Shown here piece by piece: positions 48,695 through 57,837 of a stretch of DNA of 64,000 bases; positions within the stretch are counted from its first letter, which is position 1; every line of letters starts with the position of its first letter. Source of the DNA: Citreicella sp. C3M06 (GTDB lineage: Bacteria; Pseudomonadota; Alphaproteobacteria; Rhodobacterales; Rhodobacteraceae); assembly GCF_018860705.1 (NCBI RefSeq), contig NZ_JAHKQA010000090.1, positions 35,971-99,970 of the forward strand, given 5' to 3'. The position numbers and the translations under genes were made by a program. A model generated the notes under the pieces. It worked only from the letters and a program-made list of their open reading frames with translations, was not told the DNA's origin and searched no databases.

Positions 48695-51600
48695 TTAAAG
48701 CAGCTCGACCGTCGCGGATGCCAACTCCGTGGCCGTAAGGCCGACAACGAGCACGGAGCCTCCCGCCCAGGCAAGAAGCGCGCCGCCATCTTCATCGGTG
48801 AAGGTCAGATCGTCAGTATCGGACGTTCCGGCATGCAGTTCGATCGCGTCGAACGCGAGTGCGAAATCGCCGATCATGTCCGCGCCGCCGCCGATGAACA
48901 CAAAAACATCGGCACCTTCGCCGCCATGCAGCGTATCATCTCCGCCACCGCCGATCAGCCGGTCGGCGCCGGCCTGCCCGCGCAGATCGTCCGCCCCGCC
49001 GCCACCGTTGATCGTATCATTGCCCGAGCCACCCCAGACCGAGTCTCGACCGAAACTCCCGCCCTGCCCCGTATCCGTATAAAGGTCGTTCCCTGCGCCG
49101 AGCCATGCACTGTCGGTTCCGTTGCCGCCCCGGATCGTGTCGGCGCCAACGTCGCCGTAAAGCGCATCTGCCCCCGATCCGCCGATAAGGGAATCGTTCC
49201 CCCCTTGCCCGCGCATGAGGTCATCGCCAGCCCCCCCGTTGAGCGTGTCCGCCCCGGCCCCGCCCCAAGCAGAGTCATTGCCACCCTCGCCCCGGATGGT
49301 GTCGTTGCCGCCTTCGCCGAACAGTCGGTCGCCTTGGGCGTTGCCCTCAAGCAGGTCGCGATGGGCGCCGCCGCGCAGGGTATCCTCGCCGCTACCGCCG
49401 ATCAGCGTGTCATTGCCCAGCTCACCCCTAAGCAGGTCCGCTCCGCCGCCGCCATGGATGTTGTCAGCCCCGGCGCCCCCCCAGACGGAATCCGCTCCGT
49501 TCGCCCCGGCCTGCGCGGTATCGGTGTAGACATCGTTGCCAACGCCCAGCCATGCGCGATCCGCCCCGTTGTCGCCGCGCACGGTGTCATTGCCATCGCC
49601 ACCGTATAGGGAGTCGTTCTGTGTGCCCCCTTCGAGATGGTCATTCCCCGCATCGCCCTCGAGCACATCGTTTCCGGCATCGCCAAACAGCGTATCGCTG
49701 CCGTCATTGCCCATCAGGCTGTCAGCGCCACCATTGCCCCAAGCGCGGTCATCGCCATCACCGGCGCGCAACGTGTCATCGAAGGCGCCCCCGCCCATGG
49801 TGTCATCGCCGCCCTCGCCATCGAGCCAGACCCAGCTGCCGAAACTGCCCGCGACGATGCGATCGCCATAATCGGTGCCACGCACCTCTTCGACCTGCGA
49901 AACCACGTCGGTGTCGCCAAAGCCATCGACGATGGTTCCGGCGCCCAGATCTGCATTGATGCCCGCGTTGCCGCCGCTCGATGCATCGCGGTTGTAATCG
50001 GCACGGTCCCAGCTGCTGCTGCCGGTGATGGTGTCGGCGCCCTCCATCGCCCGGTAGCTGATAAAGTTGATGCTTGCCGAGCCGATGAGCCGGTCTGCCT
50101 CTGCCGTGGCGCGCACCGCTTCGATCCCGGTGAATGTATCAGTGCCCCCAAAAGCATCGGTCGCGATCCCGGTCGCGAAATTCACCACCACGCCAGCAGT
50201 GCCACCATCGTCAAACTCATCGTCGTAGAGCAATTCGTCATAGCCGCCATTGCCGTGGATCGTGTCGTTTCCGGCAAAACCGCCCCATGCCTCCCAGCGA
50301 TCTTCGTCGGAGCCATTGAAGAGGTCGTCGTCCTGCGAGCCGAAGAACAGATGAAAATAGCTGAAGCTGTCGTTGACCGCCCCCGCGACGCCCGAAACCG
50401 CCGTGCCGGTGCCATTGGCCCCGACGCTGATCACCAGCCCGCCGACCCCGCCCACGTCGCGCCACGACAGGTCATTGCCCTCTCCCGTGGCCCAAAGCCC
50501 GGCGTGGCCAAGGATGGTATCGCTGCCAAGGCCCGGCTCGATGTAATCGCCGCCCTCCTGACTTGCGGCATTGCCACCCGAGGCGTCGAGCCGGTCGTTG
50601 CCCGCGCCGCCGCGCAGGTTGTCGCGCCCGTTGCCACCGATCAGCGTGTCGTTGCCGTCATCGCCATGTAGACGATCATTGCCGTTGTTTCCGATGATCC
50701 GGTCGTTGCCGTCGCCGCCTTCCAGCCTGTCATCGCCTGCGCCGCCCCGAACTGTGTCATTGCCGTCTTCGCCCCTGAAACGCACATCGCTGCCGTAGCT
50801 TCCGGCACTGATACTGTCGTTCGCGTCGGTGCCGTAGACCTCGTCGATGAGGCTCACCCGGTCGGTCATGCCAAATCCGTCGACGATGGTCCCGGCGCCA
50901 AGGTTGGCCCGGATGCCCGCCGTGCCGCCATAATTGCCATCGTTCGAATAATCCGCGCGGTCATAACTGTCCGAGCCGATGATGGTGTCAGCCCCGTCCA
51001 GCCCGCGATAGCTGATGTATTCCTGCGACGCAGAGCCGGTGAAATGATCGCCAAGCGCGGTGCCCCGCACCGCCTCCATACCGCTGAAGCTATCGGTGTC
51101 GCCAAAGCTGTCCGTCGCCATGCCGGTGGCGAAGTTCACCGTCACAGCGCCCGTGCCGCCTGCGTGGTATTCCTGATGATAGAGCAGCTCGTCATAGCCG
51201 CCATTGCCATGCAGCGTGTCAAACCCGATGCTGCCTTCCCAGCCTTCCCAGCGATTATTGCCCGACCCGGTCATCAGATCGTTGTCCATGGTGCCCCGAA
51301 AGCGGACGGCATAGGTAAAGGTATCGTTGATCAGGCCCGGAATGTTCGACACTGCCGTGCCCGAGCCGTTGTTTCCAACCGTCAGCACAAGCCCGCCGGT
51401 GCCGGTCAGGCCCTCGTAACTGAGGTCGATGCCATTGTTGTCGGTGGCAAAGGCGCCAGCATGACCAAGGATGGTATCCTGTCCCAGCCCCGGCTCGATC
51501 CAGTCGCCATAATCGTGGCTTTGCGCGCTGCCGCCCGATGCGTCGAGCAGATCATTGCCAGTCCCGCCGCGCAGGTTGTCCTCATCCGCGCCGCCGCGCA

Positions 51601-51763
51601 GCGTGTCGTTCCCATCGCCGCCGCGCAGCGTGTCGCGTCCATCGCCACCGATGAAACTGTCGTTGCCGCCTTCAAAATCCTCGATGCGATCGTCTCCGCC
51701 AAGACCGTTGATCGTATCGTCGCCCGCGGTACCAAAAAGGGTGTCATTACCTTGCGTCGCCAT
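48695..51763 (-). CDS. Large RTX-type calcium-binding repeat protein with internal duplication
   Basis: A 1022-residue acidic protein, rich in Gly and Asp. It carries many nonapeptide repeats of the GGxGxDxLx type, such as GGDGNDTLRGG. A unit of about 320 residues occurs twice (roughly residues 75-340 and 395-650), each with DASGG, IEPGLG-DTILGHAG, HGNGGYDELLY, VNFATG-ATD-FG and LGAGTIVDGFG blocks. A C-terminal DVFVFIGGGADMIGDFALAF segment matches the end of type I secreted RTX proteins. There is no signal peptide and no ABC/HlyD gene adjacent. Export by a distant type I system is inferred. The start at 51763 is set by a GGAGG site 5 bases upstream. Enzyme domains were not found. Confidence 0.88.
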   Translation of the reverse strand: MATQGNDTLFGTAGDDTINGLGGDDRIEDFEGGNDSFIGGDGRDTLRGGDGNDTLRGGADEDNLRGGTGNDLLDASGGSAQSHDYGDWIEPGLGQDTILGHAGAFATDNNGIDLSYEGLTGTGGLVLTVGNNGSGTAVSNIPGLINDTFTYAVRFRGTMDNDLMTGSGNNRWEGWEGSIGFDTLHGNGGYDELLYHQEYHAGGTGAVTVNFATGMATDSFGDTDSFSGMEAVRGTALGDHFTGSASQEYISYRGLDGADTIIGSDSYDRADYSNDGNYGGTAGIRANLGAGTIVDGFGMTDRVSLIDEVYGTDANDSISAGSYGSDVRFRGEDGNDTVRGGAGDDRLEGGDGNDRIIGNNGNDRLHGDDGNDTLIGGNGRDNLRGGAGNDRLDASGGNAASQEGGDYIEPGLGSDTILGHAGLWATGEGNDLSWRDVGGVGGLVISVGANGTGTAVSGVAGAVNDSFSYFHLFFGSQDDDLFNGSDEDRWEAWGGFAGNDTIHGNGGYDELLYDDEFDDGGTAGVVVNFATGIATDAFGGTDTFTGIEAVRATAEADRLIGSASINFISYRAMEGADTITGSSSWDRADYNRDASSGGNAGINADLGAGTIVDGFGDTDVVSQVEEVRGTDYGDRIVAGSFGSWVWLDGEGGDDTMGGGAFDDTLRAGDGDDRAWGNGGADSLMGNDGSDTLFGDAGNDVLEGDAGNDHLEGGTQNDSLYGGDGNDTVRGDNGADRAWLGVGNDVYTDTAQAGANGADSVWGGAGADNIHGGGGADLLRGELGNDTLIGGSGEDTLRGGAHRDLLEGNAQGDRLFGEGGNDTIRGEGGNDSAWGGAGADTLNGGAGDDLMRGQGGNDSLIGGSGADALYGDVGADTIRGGNGTDSAWLGAGNDLYTDTGQGGSFGRDSVWGGSGNDTINGGGGADDLRGQAGADRLIGGGGDDTLHGGEGADVFVFIGGGADMIGDFALAFDAIELHAGTSDTDDLTFTDEDGGALLAWAGGSVLVVGLTATELASATVELL

Positions 51764-52108
51764 GAAAACCTCCGTGTTCATGTGAGCTGTTTGAAAGGAA
51801 TTCGCGCAAAATTCTGGTTGCAGGCTAAGATTGCGCCAAAGGTGACGCTGCGTCAACCTTCGGTTTACCTTGGCGTCGATCCGCCATTGCGACGCCGCAA
51901 GCGTTGGTGAGAGAGGCTTGCGATGGGCTGCGGTGCCGGGGCGATCAGGCCGCCAGAGTTGTGAACAGGCAGGCAAGTCGGGCGCTGTCGCACATCGGGC
52001 AACCTCTGCCAATCCCTGCCGGAATGGTCTTCAAAGAGCGGAAAAATATTATGCCACGGCAAGATTCCCGGCTACCCTTTGCGGGTAGTATAGTACGAGG
52101 GATATTTA
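51764..52108. other. 345-base divergent gap between the RTX and thioredoxin-fold genes
   Basis: The part just before 52109 is AT-rich relative to the genome and contains TATAGT near 52090 as a possible -10 box, with a GAGGG ribosome site for the next gene. Promoters for both divergent genes must lie here, but no operator was recognised. Confidence 0.4.
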
Positions 52109-52972
52109 ATGTTTACACGTCGATCCGCCATTCTTGCGGGAGCATCGTCATTGCTTTTGCCAAACTTGGCGCTCGCTCAGGGTGTTACCTTCACACCCGG
52201 CCATATTCTCGCAAACATGGAGAAATCGGCCTGGCTTTCCACCCGCCGCGGCGCCAAGCGCGCGGCCTATGTGATCGCCGCGCCTTGGTGTCCCTATTGC
52301 AAGCAACTTTACGAGACCATTCTGGCGACGCCGCAGGACATCGATTACCGCTTTGTCTTCATGGGCTTTCGCCAATACGGGCCCGCGGTGGTCAACGCCT
52401 TTTTCAGCGATGCCGATGATCAGGTCGGCCTGTTCTACAGCGATACCGGTGCGCGAAATTCGGCGCTTTCGCCGCGCGCGAGCGACCTCTTCGGCCATAT
52501 CAACCTCGTCACGGGGCATCTCATGGCGCCTGATTTCGGCTCCATGACGCTGGGAGAGAATGTCGGAAGCGCCACCCCGGTGGGTTTTGCCTATCCCTCG
52601 GTCGTGCTGCGCGATGGCGGCAATGATTCCATTGTCTCGATCATGGGCGCATGGATGTATCTTGATCAGATCGGTGAATTCTGCGCCACGCAGGCTGCCA
52701 CGGCCCCCGACCCTGCGCGCTACGGCGACTATCTGCGCGCGGCGCCGCAGGTCAGCCGCAGCGCGCAGAATTTCTTTGCGCGCGAGGCCGACACCCCCTA
52801 TTTCGCCGCACCGGTCCCGGATGCGCCATTCGTCGATCAGATCCGCGCCAACAGCGCCTACCCAAGCGTCGGCACGGTCGCTTTCGGCGGCGAAGACTGG
52901 GTGGCGGTGCGTGCCTTCACCTCCACGGACGCGCTGCAATTCGCCCGCAGGTCGGGTTTCTACACCCAGTAG
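52109..52972 (+). CDS. Secreted thioredoxin-fold protein with CPYC motif
   Basis: A 287-residue exported protein. The signal MFTRRSAILAGASSLLLPNL has a twin-arginine-like RR and ends near ALAQ. The thioredoxin-like active site is VIAAPWCPYCKQLYETI near residue 65. A long region after it, with SVGTVAFGGEDWVAVRAF near the end, is not a known domain to me. The CPYC and layout recall DsbC/DsbG-type disulfide enzymes, but no dimerisation domain is seen. A strong hairpin ends the unit at 53001-53034. A second protein of the same layout lies just downstream. Confidence 0.75.
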   Translation: MFTRRSAILAGASSLLLPNLALAQGVTFTPGHILANMEKSAWLSTRRGAKRAAYVIAAPWCPYCKQLYETILATPQDIDYRFVFMGFRQYGPAVVNAFFSDADDQVGLFYSDTGARNSALSPRASDLFGHINLVTGHLMAPDFGSMTLGENVGSATPVGFAYPSVVLRDGGNDSIVSIMGAWMYLDQIGEFCATQAATAPDPARYGDYLRAAPQVSRSAQNFFAREADTPYFAAPVPDAPFVDQIRANSAYPSVGTVAFGGEDWVAVRAFTSTDALQFARRSGFYTQ

Positions 52973-53000
52973 CCCCATGACTGTGGCATGCGCCACCTGC

Positions 53001-53034
53001 GCCCTTGCCATGATCCCGCCCGGCAAGGGCTTTT
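53001..53034 (+). terminator. Hairpin terminator after the first thioredoxin-fold gene
   Basis: GCCCTTGCC (53001-53009) pairs perfectly with GGCAAGGGC (53022-53030), followed by TTTT. It lies 28 bases after the stop, so the next gene probably has its own promoter or depends on read-through. Confidence 0.8.
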
Positions 53035-53158
53035 GCTGCGATCGGACAAAGGCCCATCCGCCTTCCATAGCCTGACCAAAGCGTTTCATTTTTTCGCTCT
53101 CGCCCGGACGTCACGCGCGAGACTGTGCCGAAAGGCAGTTGTTTATAGAGGGTTCAAC

Positions 53159-54031
53159 ATGACGATCAACCGCCGCGCGCTCATTCTGGCCAGCCTGGCA
53201 GGCGCCGCCTTGCCCAAGGGCGCAGCCGCCTTTTTCGACTGTGATCCGATCCGTTTCGGAGATCTTCAGACCGGTCTCGAAATGTCACTCTGGCGCAGCG
53301 CTGGCCCGCAGGATCGGGCGGCGACCGCCTATGGGCTCGTCGCCCCTTGGTGTCCGCGCTGCCGCGAGCTGATCCTCGCAGCCAAGGCGGGAGAGCTGCC
53401 GCTCAACCTCAGACTGATCCCGGCCTTCGCCCGCTCGCAGCTCGACCGGCAGAAAATCTGGGACCTCATCATGCATCCCGGCGACGAGGCGATCGATGCG
53501 TTCCATGACCGCCGCCCAACCACGCTAAGCAGGGCCGATCCTGCGGCGCTCGACACATTGGTGAATTTCACAGACCTGATCCTGCAATCAGCCAGTATCT
53601 GGAACCGGATGATCTACAAGAACGAGGTCAACGCCACGCCCGCCGTTATCCTTTTCAAGCAGCACCCCGACTCCGAGACCGGCACCGTTCCGGAAATCGC
53701 CCTTGGCTATGCACCGCAGATGATCCCGGTGTACCGTGACCTTGCGCAGCCCATCGTATCTTCGGGCGGGCCGTTCCCGCAGGAATATTTCCGCACGCTT
53801 CCCCGGGTCGAAAACCTGCGGCCCAGAAGCATCTCCACCGGCCCCGACCGCGGGCAGGTGCATGTCATGCCGCATCGCAACGCGCTTGTTGCGCAATGCT
53901 TCGGGGGTGGACGGGAGCTGCGCATGACCGTTGGCACCCAGATCGCCTTCGGAGAAGAATGGCTGGTGTCGAAAACACCCGACGGCAAGCTGCTGTTCCT
54001 GAACCCGGATCAATACTCGGAAAACTCCTGA
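53159..54031 (+). CDS. Secreted thioredoxin-fold protein with CPRC motif
   Basis: A 290-residue exported protein. The signal is MTINRRALILASLAGAALPK with RR. The active site VAPWCPRCRELILAAK lies near residue 60. Shared with the upstream protein are the APWCPxC block and a late TVGTQIAFGEEWLVSK, so the two look like diverged tandem copies. The active-site pair CPRC differs from the CPYC of its neighbour, so redox potential may differ. The start at 53159 follows an AGAGGGTTCAAC site. Function unknown. Confidence 0.72.
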   Translation: MTINRRALILASLAGAALPKGAAAFFDCDPIRFGDLQTGLEMSLWRSAGPQDRAATAYGLVAPWCPRCRELILAAKAGELPLNLRLIPAFARSQLDRQKIWDLIMHPGDEAIDAFHDRRPTTLSRADPAALDTLVNFTDLILQSASIWNRMIYKNEVNATPAVILFKQHPDSETGTVPEIALGYAPQMIPVYRDLAQPIVSSGGPFPQEYFRTLPRVENLRPRSISTGPDRGQVHVMPHRNALVAQCFGGGRELRMTVGTQIAFGEEWLVSKTPDGKLLFLNPDQYSENS

Positions 54032-54063
54032 TCCGTTCGATCAGAGAGCAAAGGATTGTTGAC

Positions 54064-54612
54064 ATGAACTTTCTTGCGAAGATCGCCTGCACCCTGACCT
54101 TGGCGATCATTCCGGCGGGGGCATCGGCCTGCTTCATGACCCCGGACTCCCGCCCCCTGATCGGCTGCATGCCGTATAATTTCTCGGCGCCGATGGATTG
54201 GCGCGTTTCCGACTCCGGCAGCGATGATGCAAGGCGGCCAGAGCTGGTCTGCTACAGAAGATCGGCGCGGTCTCATGTAGCTCTGATCGAACGTCTGTAC
54301 GGCCAGATGCAAAGCGGCCAGCCTGCGGATGCCTTCTCGCCGCTTGCCAACGCGCCGGATCTCAATGGGGGCAACCCTTACGACTTCGGTGCGACCCAAT
54401 ACATCAAGCAATTCACCCCGGAATTCGTGCGCGCCTATTACCCACCGCTCTACGCGATCATCCGGGATTTCGAAGGCTGTATGCGCGAGGTTGCAAATCA
54501 GGGATGCGGAGACGTCGCCGGATGCCGCATCAACGGCTGGGTCGTTATGGGATACCTGCCGGACGGCAACCAGTATCCCGTCGTTGGCCTGCCCGAATTC
54601 GACGCGCCCTGA
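54064..54612 (+). CDS. Small secreted Cys-rich protein
   Basis: A 182-residue protein with a signal peptide (MNFLAKIACTLTLAIIPAGA, cleaved near SACF). The mature chain has several cysteines: ACFMTPD, IGCMPYN, LVCYRR, EGCMREVANQGCGDVAGCR. These could form disulfides made by the two thioredoxin-fold neighbours. The start at 54064 lies 32 bases after the previous stop. I recognise no family. It is probably co-transcribed with the CPRC gene. Confidence 0.65.
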   Translation: MNFLAKIACTLTLAIIPAGASACFMTPDSRPLIGCMPYNFSAPMDWRVSDSGSDDARRPELVCYRRSARSHVALIERLYGQMQSGQPADAFSPLANAPDLNGGNPYDFGATQYIKQFTPEFVRAYYPPLYAIIRDFEGCMREVANQGCGDVAGCRINGWVVMGYLPDGNQYPVVGLPEFDAP

Positions 54613-54618
54613 GAAAAC

Positions 54619-55011
54619 ATGACCGATCCCGCGTCCAGAAACGGCCCCGAACCCCTCTGGCAAGCGCCGCGCACCGCGCCGGTGCCGTCCAGAAAGCCGG
54701 TGCTGGACGGCCCTCCATCACGCAAACCCACCCCACCGTCGCGCGCGGCGCCCCAAGAGCCAGAACTCATCATTACCGGAGGCATGCCGATGATGGTTCG
54801 AGTGAGGCAACCAAGGCAGAACAGATCCCAAGCGTCATCAGGCGGGCGGTCAAAGCCCGCGTTCTGCCAAATTGCCGCAATCCGAACCCGACCATTCCCG
54901 GATTTGCCTTTTACTCTTCGGCGGCCGATGAGGTCGGCCTGCGCCTCGGGGGCTTTGACCACGTCACGCCGGGGCCGGGCATCCCCTGCCGATGCGGGCA
55001 TCACGTTATGA
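54619..55011 (+). CDS. Possible Pro-rich small protein
   Basis: A 130-codon frame starting 6 bases after the Cys-rich gene stop. The first about 55 residues are Pro/Arg-rich (WQAPRTAPVPSRKPVLDGPP) and use G/C-ending codons like a real gene. Later residues lose that bias, so the true end or a frame error may lie near 54800. No family or domain is recognised. Confidence 0.35.
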   Translation: MTDPASRNGPEPLWQAPRTAPVPSRKPVLDGPPSRKPTPPSRAAPQEPELIITGGMPMMVRVRQPRQNRSQASSGGRSKPAFCQIAAIRTRPFPDLPFTLRRPMRSACASGALTTSRRGRASPADAGITL

Positions 55012-55082
55012 ACTCTACATACCCCTCCCCGACGCGATCAAGGATGGATGACAGTTTCATCGCACTCAGGCATATCACGCCC

Positions 55083-55985
55083 ATGGACTTCACCGCGCTG
55101 CGCTATTTTCACGAAACCGCCCGTTCGGGATCGATCCGTCGTGCCGCCGAAACGCTGCACGTCACGCCCTCATCGGTCAGCCGCGCCATTGCGGCACTTG
55201 AACACGACCTTGGCGCGCCGCTGTTCGAACGCAGCCGCCGGGGCATGACCATGACTGCGGCTGGAACCTTGCTGATGCGCCACACGCAACGCACCTTTCG
55301 CGAATTTGACCGCGTGCGCGATGCCATCGACGACCTGCGCGGCCTGCATCGCGGACAGGTGACGCTATACGCCGCCGAAGGGCTGGTGGCCGAATTTCTG
55401 CCCGCCGTGATCAGTGATTTCGCCGCGCGCCACCCACAGATCGGATTCGACATCCGCTTTGAGTCCACCGATGCCATCGTCGGGGCGCTGATCGACGATC
55501 AGGCAGACATCGGCATCACCTTCAACGGTCCCATGCGCAACGACATCGCCGCGCTGGCCGAACACACCGAGCCGATCTGCTGCCTTGTCTGCCCCGATCA
55601 TCCGCTGGCGCGCCACCCGCGCCCTGGCCTTTGCGATGTGCTTGCCTGGCCGCTTGCGCTGCCGGAAACATCGTTCGGCATGCGGCGCATGGTCGATACC
55701 GCCATTGCGCGCAGCGCCGGGACGGCCCGGCTTGCGATCAACACCAATTCGCTGGAACTGACCAAACGCGTCGCCATGACAGGTGATGCGGTCGCATTCA
55801 TGCCCGGTTTCATGGTGCGCAAGGATGTCGCTGCCGGGCGACTCGTGGCGCTGCACCTTGATTGCCCAGACCTCGAAGCCGCGCGGGTCACCGTTTGCGT
55901 GCATCGGGATCGTGAGCTGTCCTTCGCGGCCAAGGCCCTGTCAGCGCTGCTGGTCGCGCATTTCCGGGGGCTGCGCGCCGGATAG
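55083..55985 (+). CDS. LysR-family regulator upstream of the Rut-like operon
   Basis: A 300-residue LysR regulator. The HTH reads ALRYFHETARSGSIRRAAET, then VTPSSVSRAIAALEHDLGAP. The effector domain follows (GLHRGQVTLYAAEGLVAEFL). A near-perfect palindrome lies right after its stop and before the ABC binding-protein gene, so it probably controls that operon. The start at 55083 (MDFTALRYF) is the family start; an upstream ATG at 55044 adds 13 residues. Confidence 0.88.
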   Translation: MDFTALRYFHETARSGSIRRAAETLHVTPSSVSRAIAALEHDLGAPLFERSRRGMTMTAAGTLLMRHTQRTFREFDRVRDAIDDLRGLHRGQVTLYAAEGLVAEFLPAVISDFAARHPQIGFDIRFESTDAIVGALIDDQADIGITFNGPMRNDIAALAEHTEPICCLVCPDHPLARHPRPGLCDVLAWPLALPETSFGMRRMVDTAIARSAGTARLAINTNSLELTKRVAMTGDAVAFMPGFMVRKDVAAGRLVALHLDCPDLEAARVTVCVHRDRELSFAAKALSALLVAHFRGLRAG

Positions 55986-55993
55986 ACCTCAGC

Positions 55994-56010
55994 GTTGCTC
56001 TTTGCGCAAC
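55994..56010. promoter_or_regulatory. Palindromic LysR box (T-N11-A) before the Rut-like operon
   Basis: GTTGC (55994-55998) and GCAAC (56006-56010) form a perfect inverted repeat. T55996 and A56008 are separated by 11 bases, the classical LysR binding pattern. It lies 8 bases after the LysR stop and 108 bases before the binding-protein start, an ideal place for control of the operon. Confidence 0.7.
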
Positions 56011-56118
56011 ATCGCGGTGCGCCATCGGCACTTTGTGACACAGAAACTTGGTGTAGGTTCATCGCATCCGGCCCGCCCACGAGGTCGGCTCACTCAGTAT
56101 ATCCAACAGGAGATGTCC

Positions 56119-57132
56119 ATGACGCATTCGTCCCTGGACCGGCGGAGCTTTGTCCTTGGCCTTGCCGGATTGACCGGCGCGGCAAGTCTTGGCCTGCCCG
56201 GCGCCGCCCGCGCCGCCACCCCCGCCAATATTTCCGAGGCCATTCACCTTGGGCTTTACATGCCGCTTTACGCCGCGATGAACGGCGGCTTCTTTGAAAA
56301 GCACGGGCTGACGCCGGATCTCAAATCCGCAGGCGGCATTGCCCAGCCGGTGCCCGCCGTTCTGTCTGGCGCAGCCGATTTCGCCGTCACCGGCAGCGGC
56401 ATGTCGATCAACGCCACCGCCGAAGGCGCGCAGATGGTCAACATCGCCAAGATCGCCGGGATGATCTCGGTCTGGGCGGTGGCCAAACCCGGCACCACCT
56501 TCAACGGCCCCGAGGATTTTGCCGGCAAGACCATCGCCACGCTGAAATTCCCGTCCAACACCTACACCACGCCGTTCTACGCGATGAAACAGGCCGGGAT
56601 GGACCCTGAGAAAGACGTGACTTGGATGCAGCTGCCCTTTGGCGCACAGCTTCAGGCAGTCGCTGATGGGCGCGCGGATTTCGCCACCGTATTCGAATGG
56701 GATGCCTCGATCGGCGCGACGCAATTCGATCTTGAGGTGGTCTATTCGCTGGGCGAGGCGCTTGGCCCGGCGCTGTTCTCGTCCACCTTCGTGACTGCGG
56801 ATTTCATCGAACAAAGCCCTGAAAAGGTGCAGGCCTATTGCAACGCCATCGCCGAGGCCGAACGCGCGCTGCACGAGAATGAACAGCTGTTCATCGACGT
56901 TGCGACCAAGGAATTCCCGCAGATCGCCCCCGAGGTCATCGCCGCCGCCCGCCCGCGCTTCTTTGGCGACGTCCCGCTGGTGCCGCGCAATCCGATGATC
57001 AGCGAACAGGAATGGCGCACGCTGATCGATCACGAAGCCGGGGTTGGAACGCTGCGCGCCGACCTGCCCTACGAGCAGATGGTCGACAACAGCTTTGCCG
57101 AAAAGGCGACGAAGGAGTTTGGTCTGTCATGA
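56119..57132 (+). CDS. NMT1/SsuA-type ABC importer, solute-binding protein
   Basis: A 337-residue periplasmic binding protein. It has a twin-arginine-type signal ([20 protein letters not shown], ending near ARAA), then the NMT1/THI5-like domain with [20 protein letters not shown] and [19 protein letters not shown]. Relatives bind sulfonates, taurine, pyrimidine precursors or amides. Neighbours (RutB/C/D) suggest a pyrimidine-like or ureido compound. The start at 56119 is 6 bases after an AGGAG site; the ATG at 56113 is directly against it. Confidence 0.9.
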   Translation: MTHSSLDRRSFVLGLAGLTGAASLGLPGAARAATPANISEAIHLGLYMPLYAAMNGGFFEKHGLTPDLKSAGGIAQPVPAVLSGAADFAVTGSGMSINATAEGAQMVNIAKIAGMISVWAVAKPGTTFNGPEDFAGKTIATLKFPSNTYTTPFYAMKQAGMDPEKDVTWMQLPFGAQLQAVADGRADFATVFEWDASIGATQFDLEVVYSLGEALGPALFSSTFVTADFIEQSPEKVQAYCNAIAEAERALHENEQLFIDVATKEFPQIAPEVIAAARPRFFGDVPLVPRNPMISEQEWRTLIDHEAGVGTLRADLPYEQMVDNSFAEKATKEFGLS

Positions 57133-57827
57133 GCGATACCAAGGAAATGCGCAGCCTGCCCGCGCTTCCCGAAGCAGTTGGCTTTGATCCCGCATCCACC
57201 GCCCTGATCGTGGTGGACATGCAGAACGCCTATGCGGCGCGCGGCGGCTATCTTGACATCGCCGGCTTCGATTTGTCGGGGATCGACGCGGTGAATGCCA
57301 ATGTTGCCACGCTGGCCCAGACCTGCCGTGATCATGGTGTGCAGGTGGTGTTCCTGCAAAACGGTTGGGACGCCAAATATACCGAGGCGGGCGGGCCGGG
57401 GTCGGTCAATCAGGCCAAGTCCAACGCCCTGCGCGTGATGCGCGAGCGCCCGGAATTGCAGGGCACGCTGCTGGCCAAGGGCGGCTGGGATTACGCGCTG
57501 ATCGATGAGCTGAGCGTGCAAGACGGCGATCTGCTGGTGCCCAAGACGCGCTACTCGGGCTTTGTGAACACGCCGCTGGATTCGATGCTGCGCTCGCGCG
57601 GGATCCGCACGCTGCTGGTCTGCGGCGTGGCGTCCAACGTCTGCGTCGAAACCACGATCCGCGACGCCTTCGCCCATGAATACCACCCTGTCATGGTCGA
57701 GGATTGCTGCCTTCAGGCCGGGCCGCGCGCCATGCACGAGGCCACGATGTTCAACGTACGCACCTTTTTCGGCTGGACCACCACGCTGGCCGAGGTCGAC
57801 GCCACCCTGACCGCCCCCGCAGACTAA
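57129..57827 (+). CDS. rutB: RutB-like ureidoacrylate amidohydrolase (isochorismatase fold)
   Basis: A 232-residue cysteine hydrolase. The catalytic triad is visible: Asp in [18 protein letters not shown], Lys in [16 protein letters not shown], and Cys in [16 protein letters not shown]. The N-terminal [17 protein letters not shown] is close to RutB, which splits ureidoacrylate to aminoacrylate, CO2 and ammonia. Related maleamate or biuret hydrolases are alternatives. It overlaps the binding-protein gene by 4 bases (ATGA). RutC and RutD homologues follow, which supports the assignment. Confidence 0.82.
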   Translation: MSDTKEMRSLPALPEAVGFDPASTALIVVDMQNAYAARGGYLDIAGFDLSGIDAVNANVATLAQTCRDHGVQVVFLQNGWDAKYTEAGGPGSVNQAKSNALRVMRERPELQGTLLAKGGWDYALIDELSVQDGDLLVPKTRYSGFVNTPLDSMLRSRGIRTLLVCGVASNVCVETTIRDAFAHEYHPVMVEDCCLQAGPRAMHEATMFNVRTFFGWTTTLAEVDATLTAPAD

Positions 57828-57837
57828 GGACCCGATC

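Noticed and set aside
49637..50671. Long plus-strand open frame opposite the RTX gene
   Set aside because: It is the antisense of Gly/Asp repeat codons, which rarely give stops in reverse; the translation has no family features.
48900..51720. Repeats that look like a CRISPR array or tandem DNA repeat
   Set aside because: The repeats are codons for the RTX nonapeptide, have variable length and sequence, and lie within one open reading frame.
54498..55004. 168-residue minus-strand frame over the Pro-rich region
   Set aside because: The plus-strand frame follows the operon direction and has better codon bias in its first half; the minus frame has no similarity.
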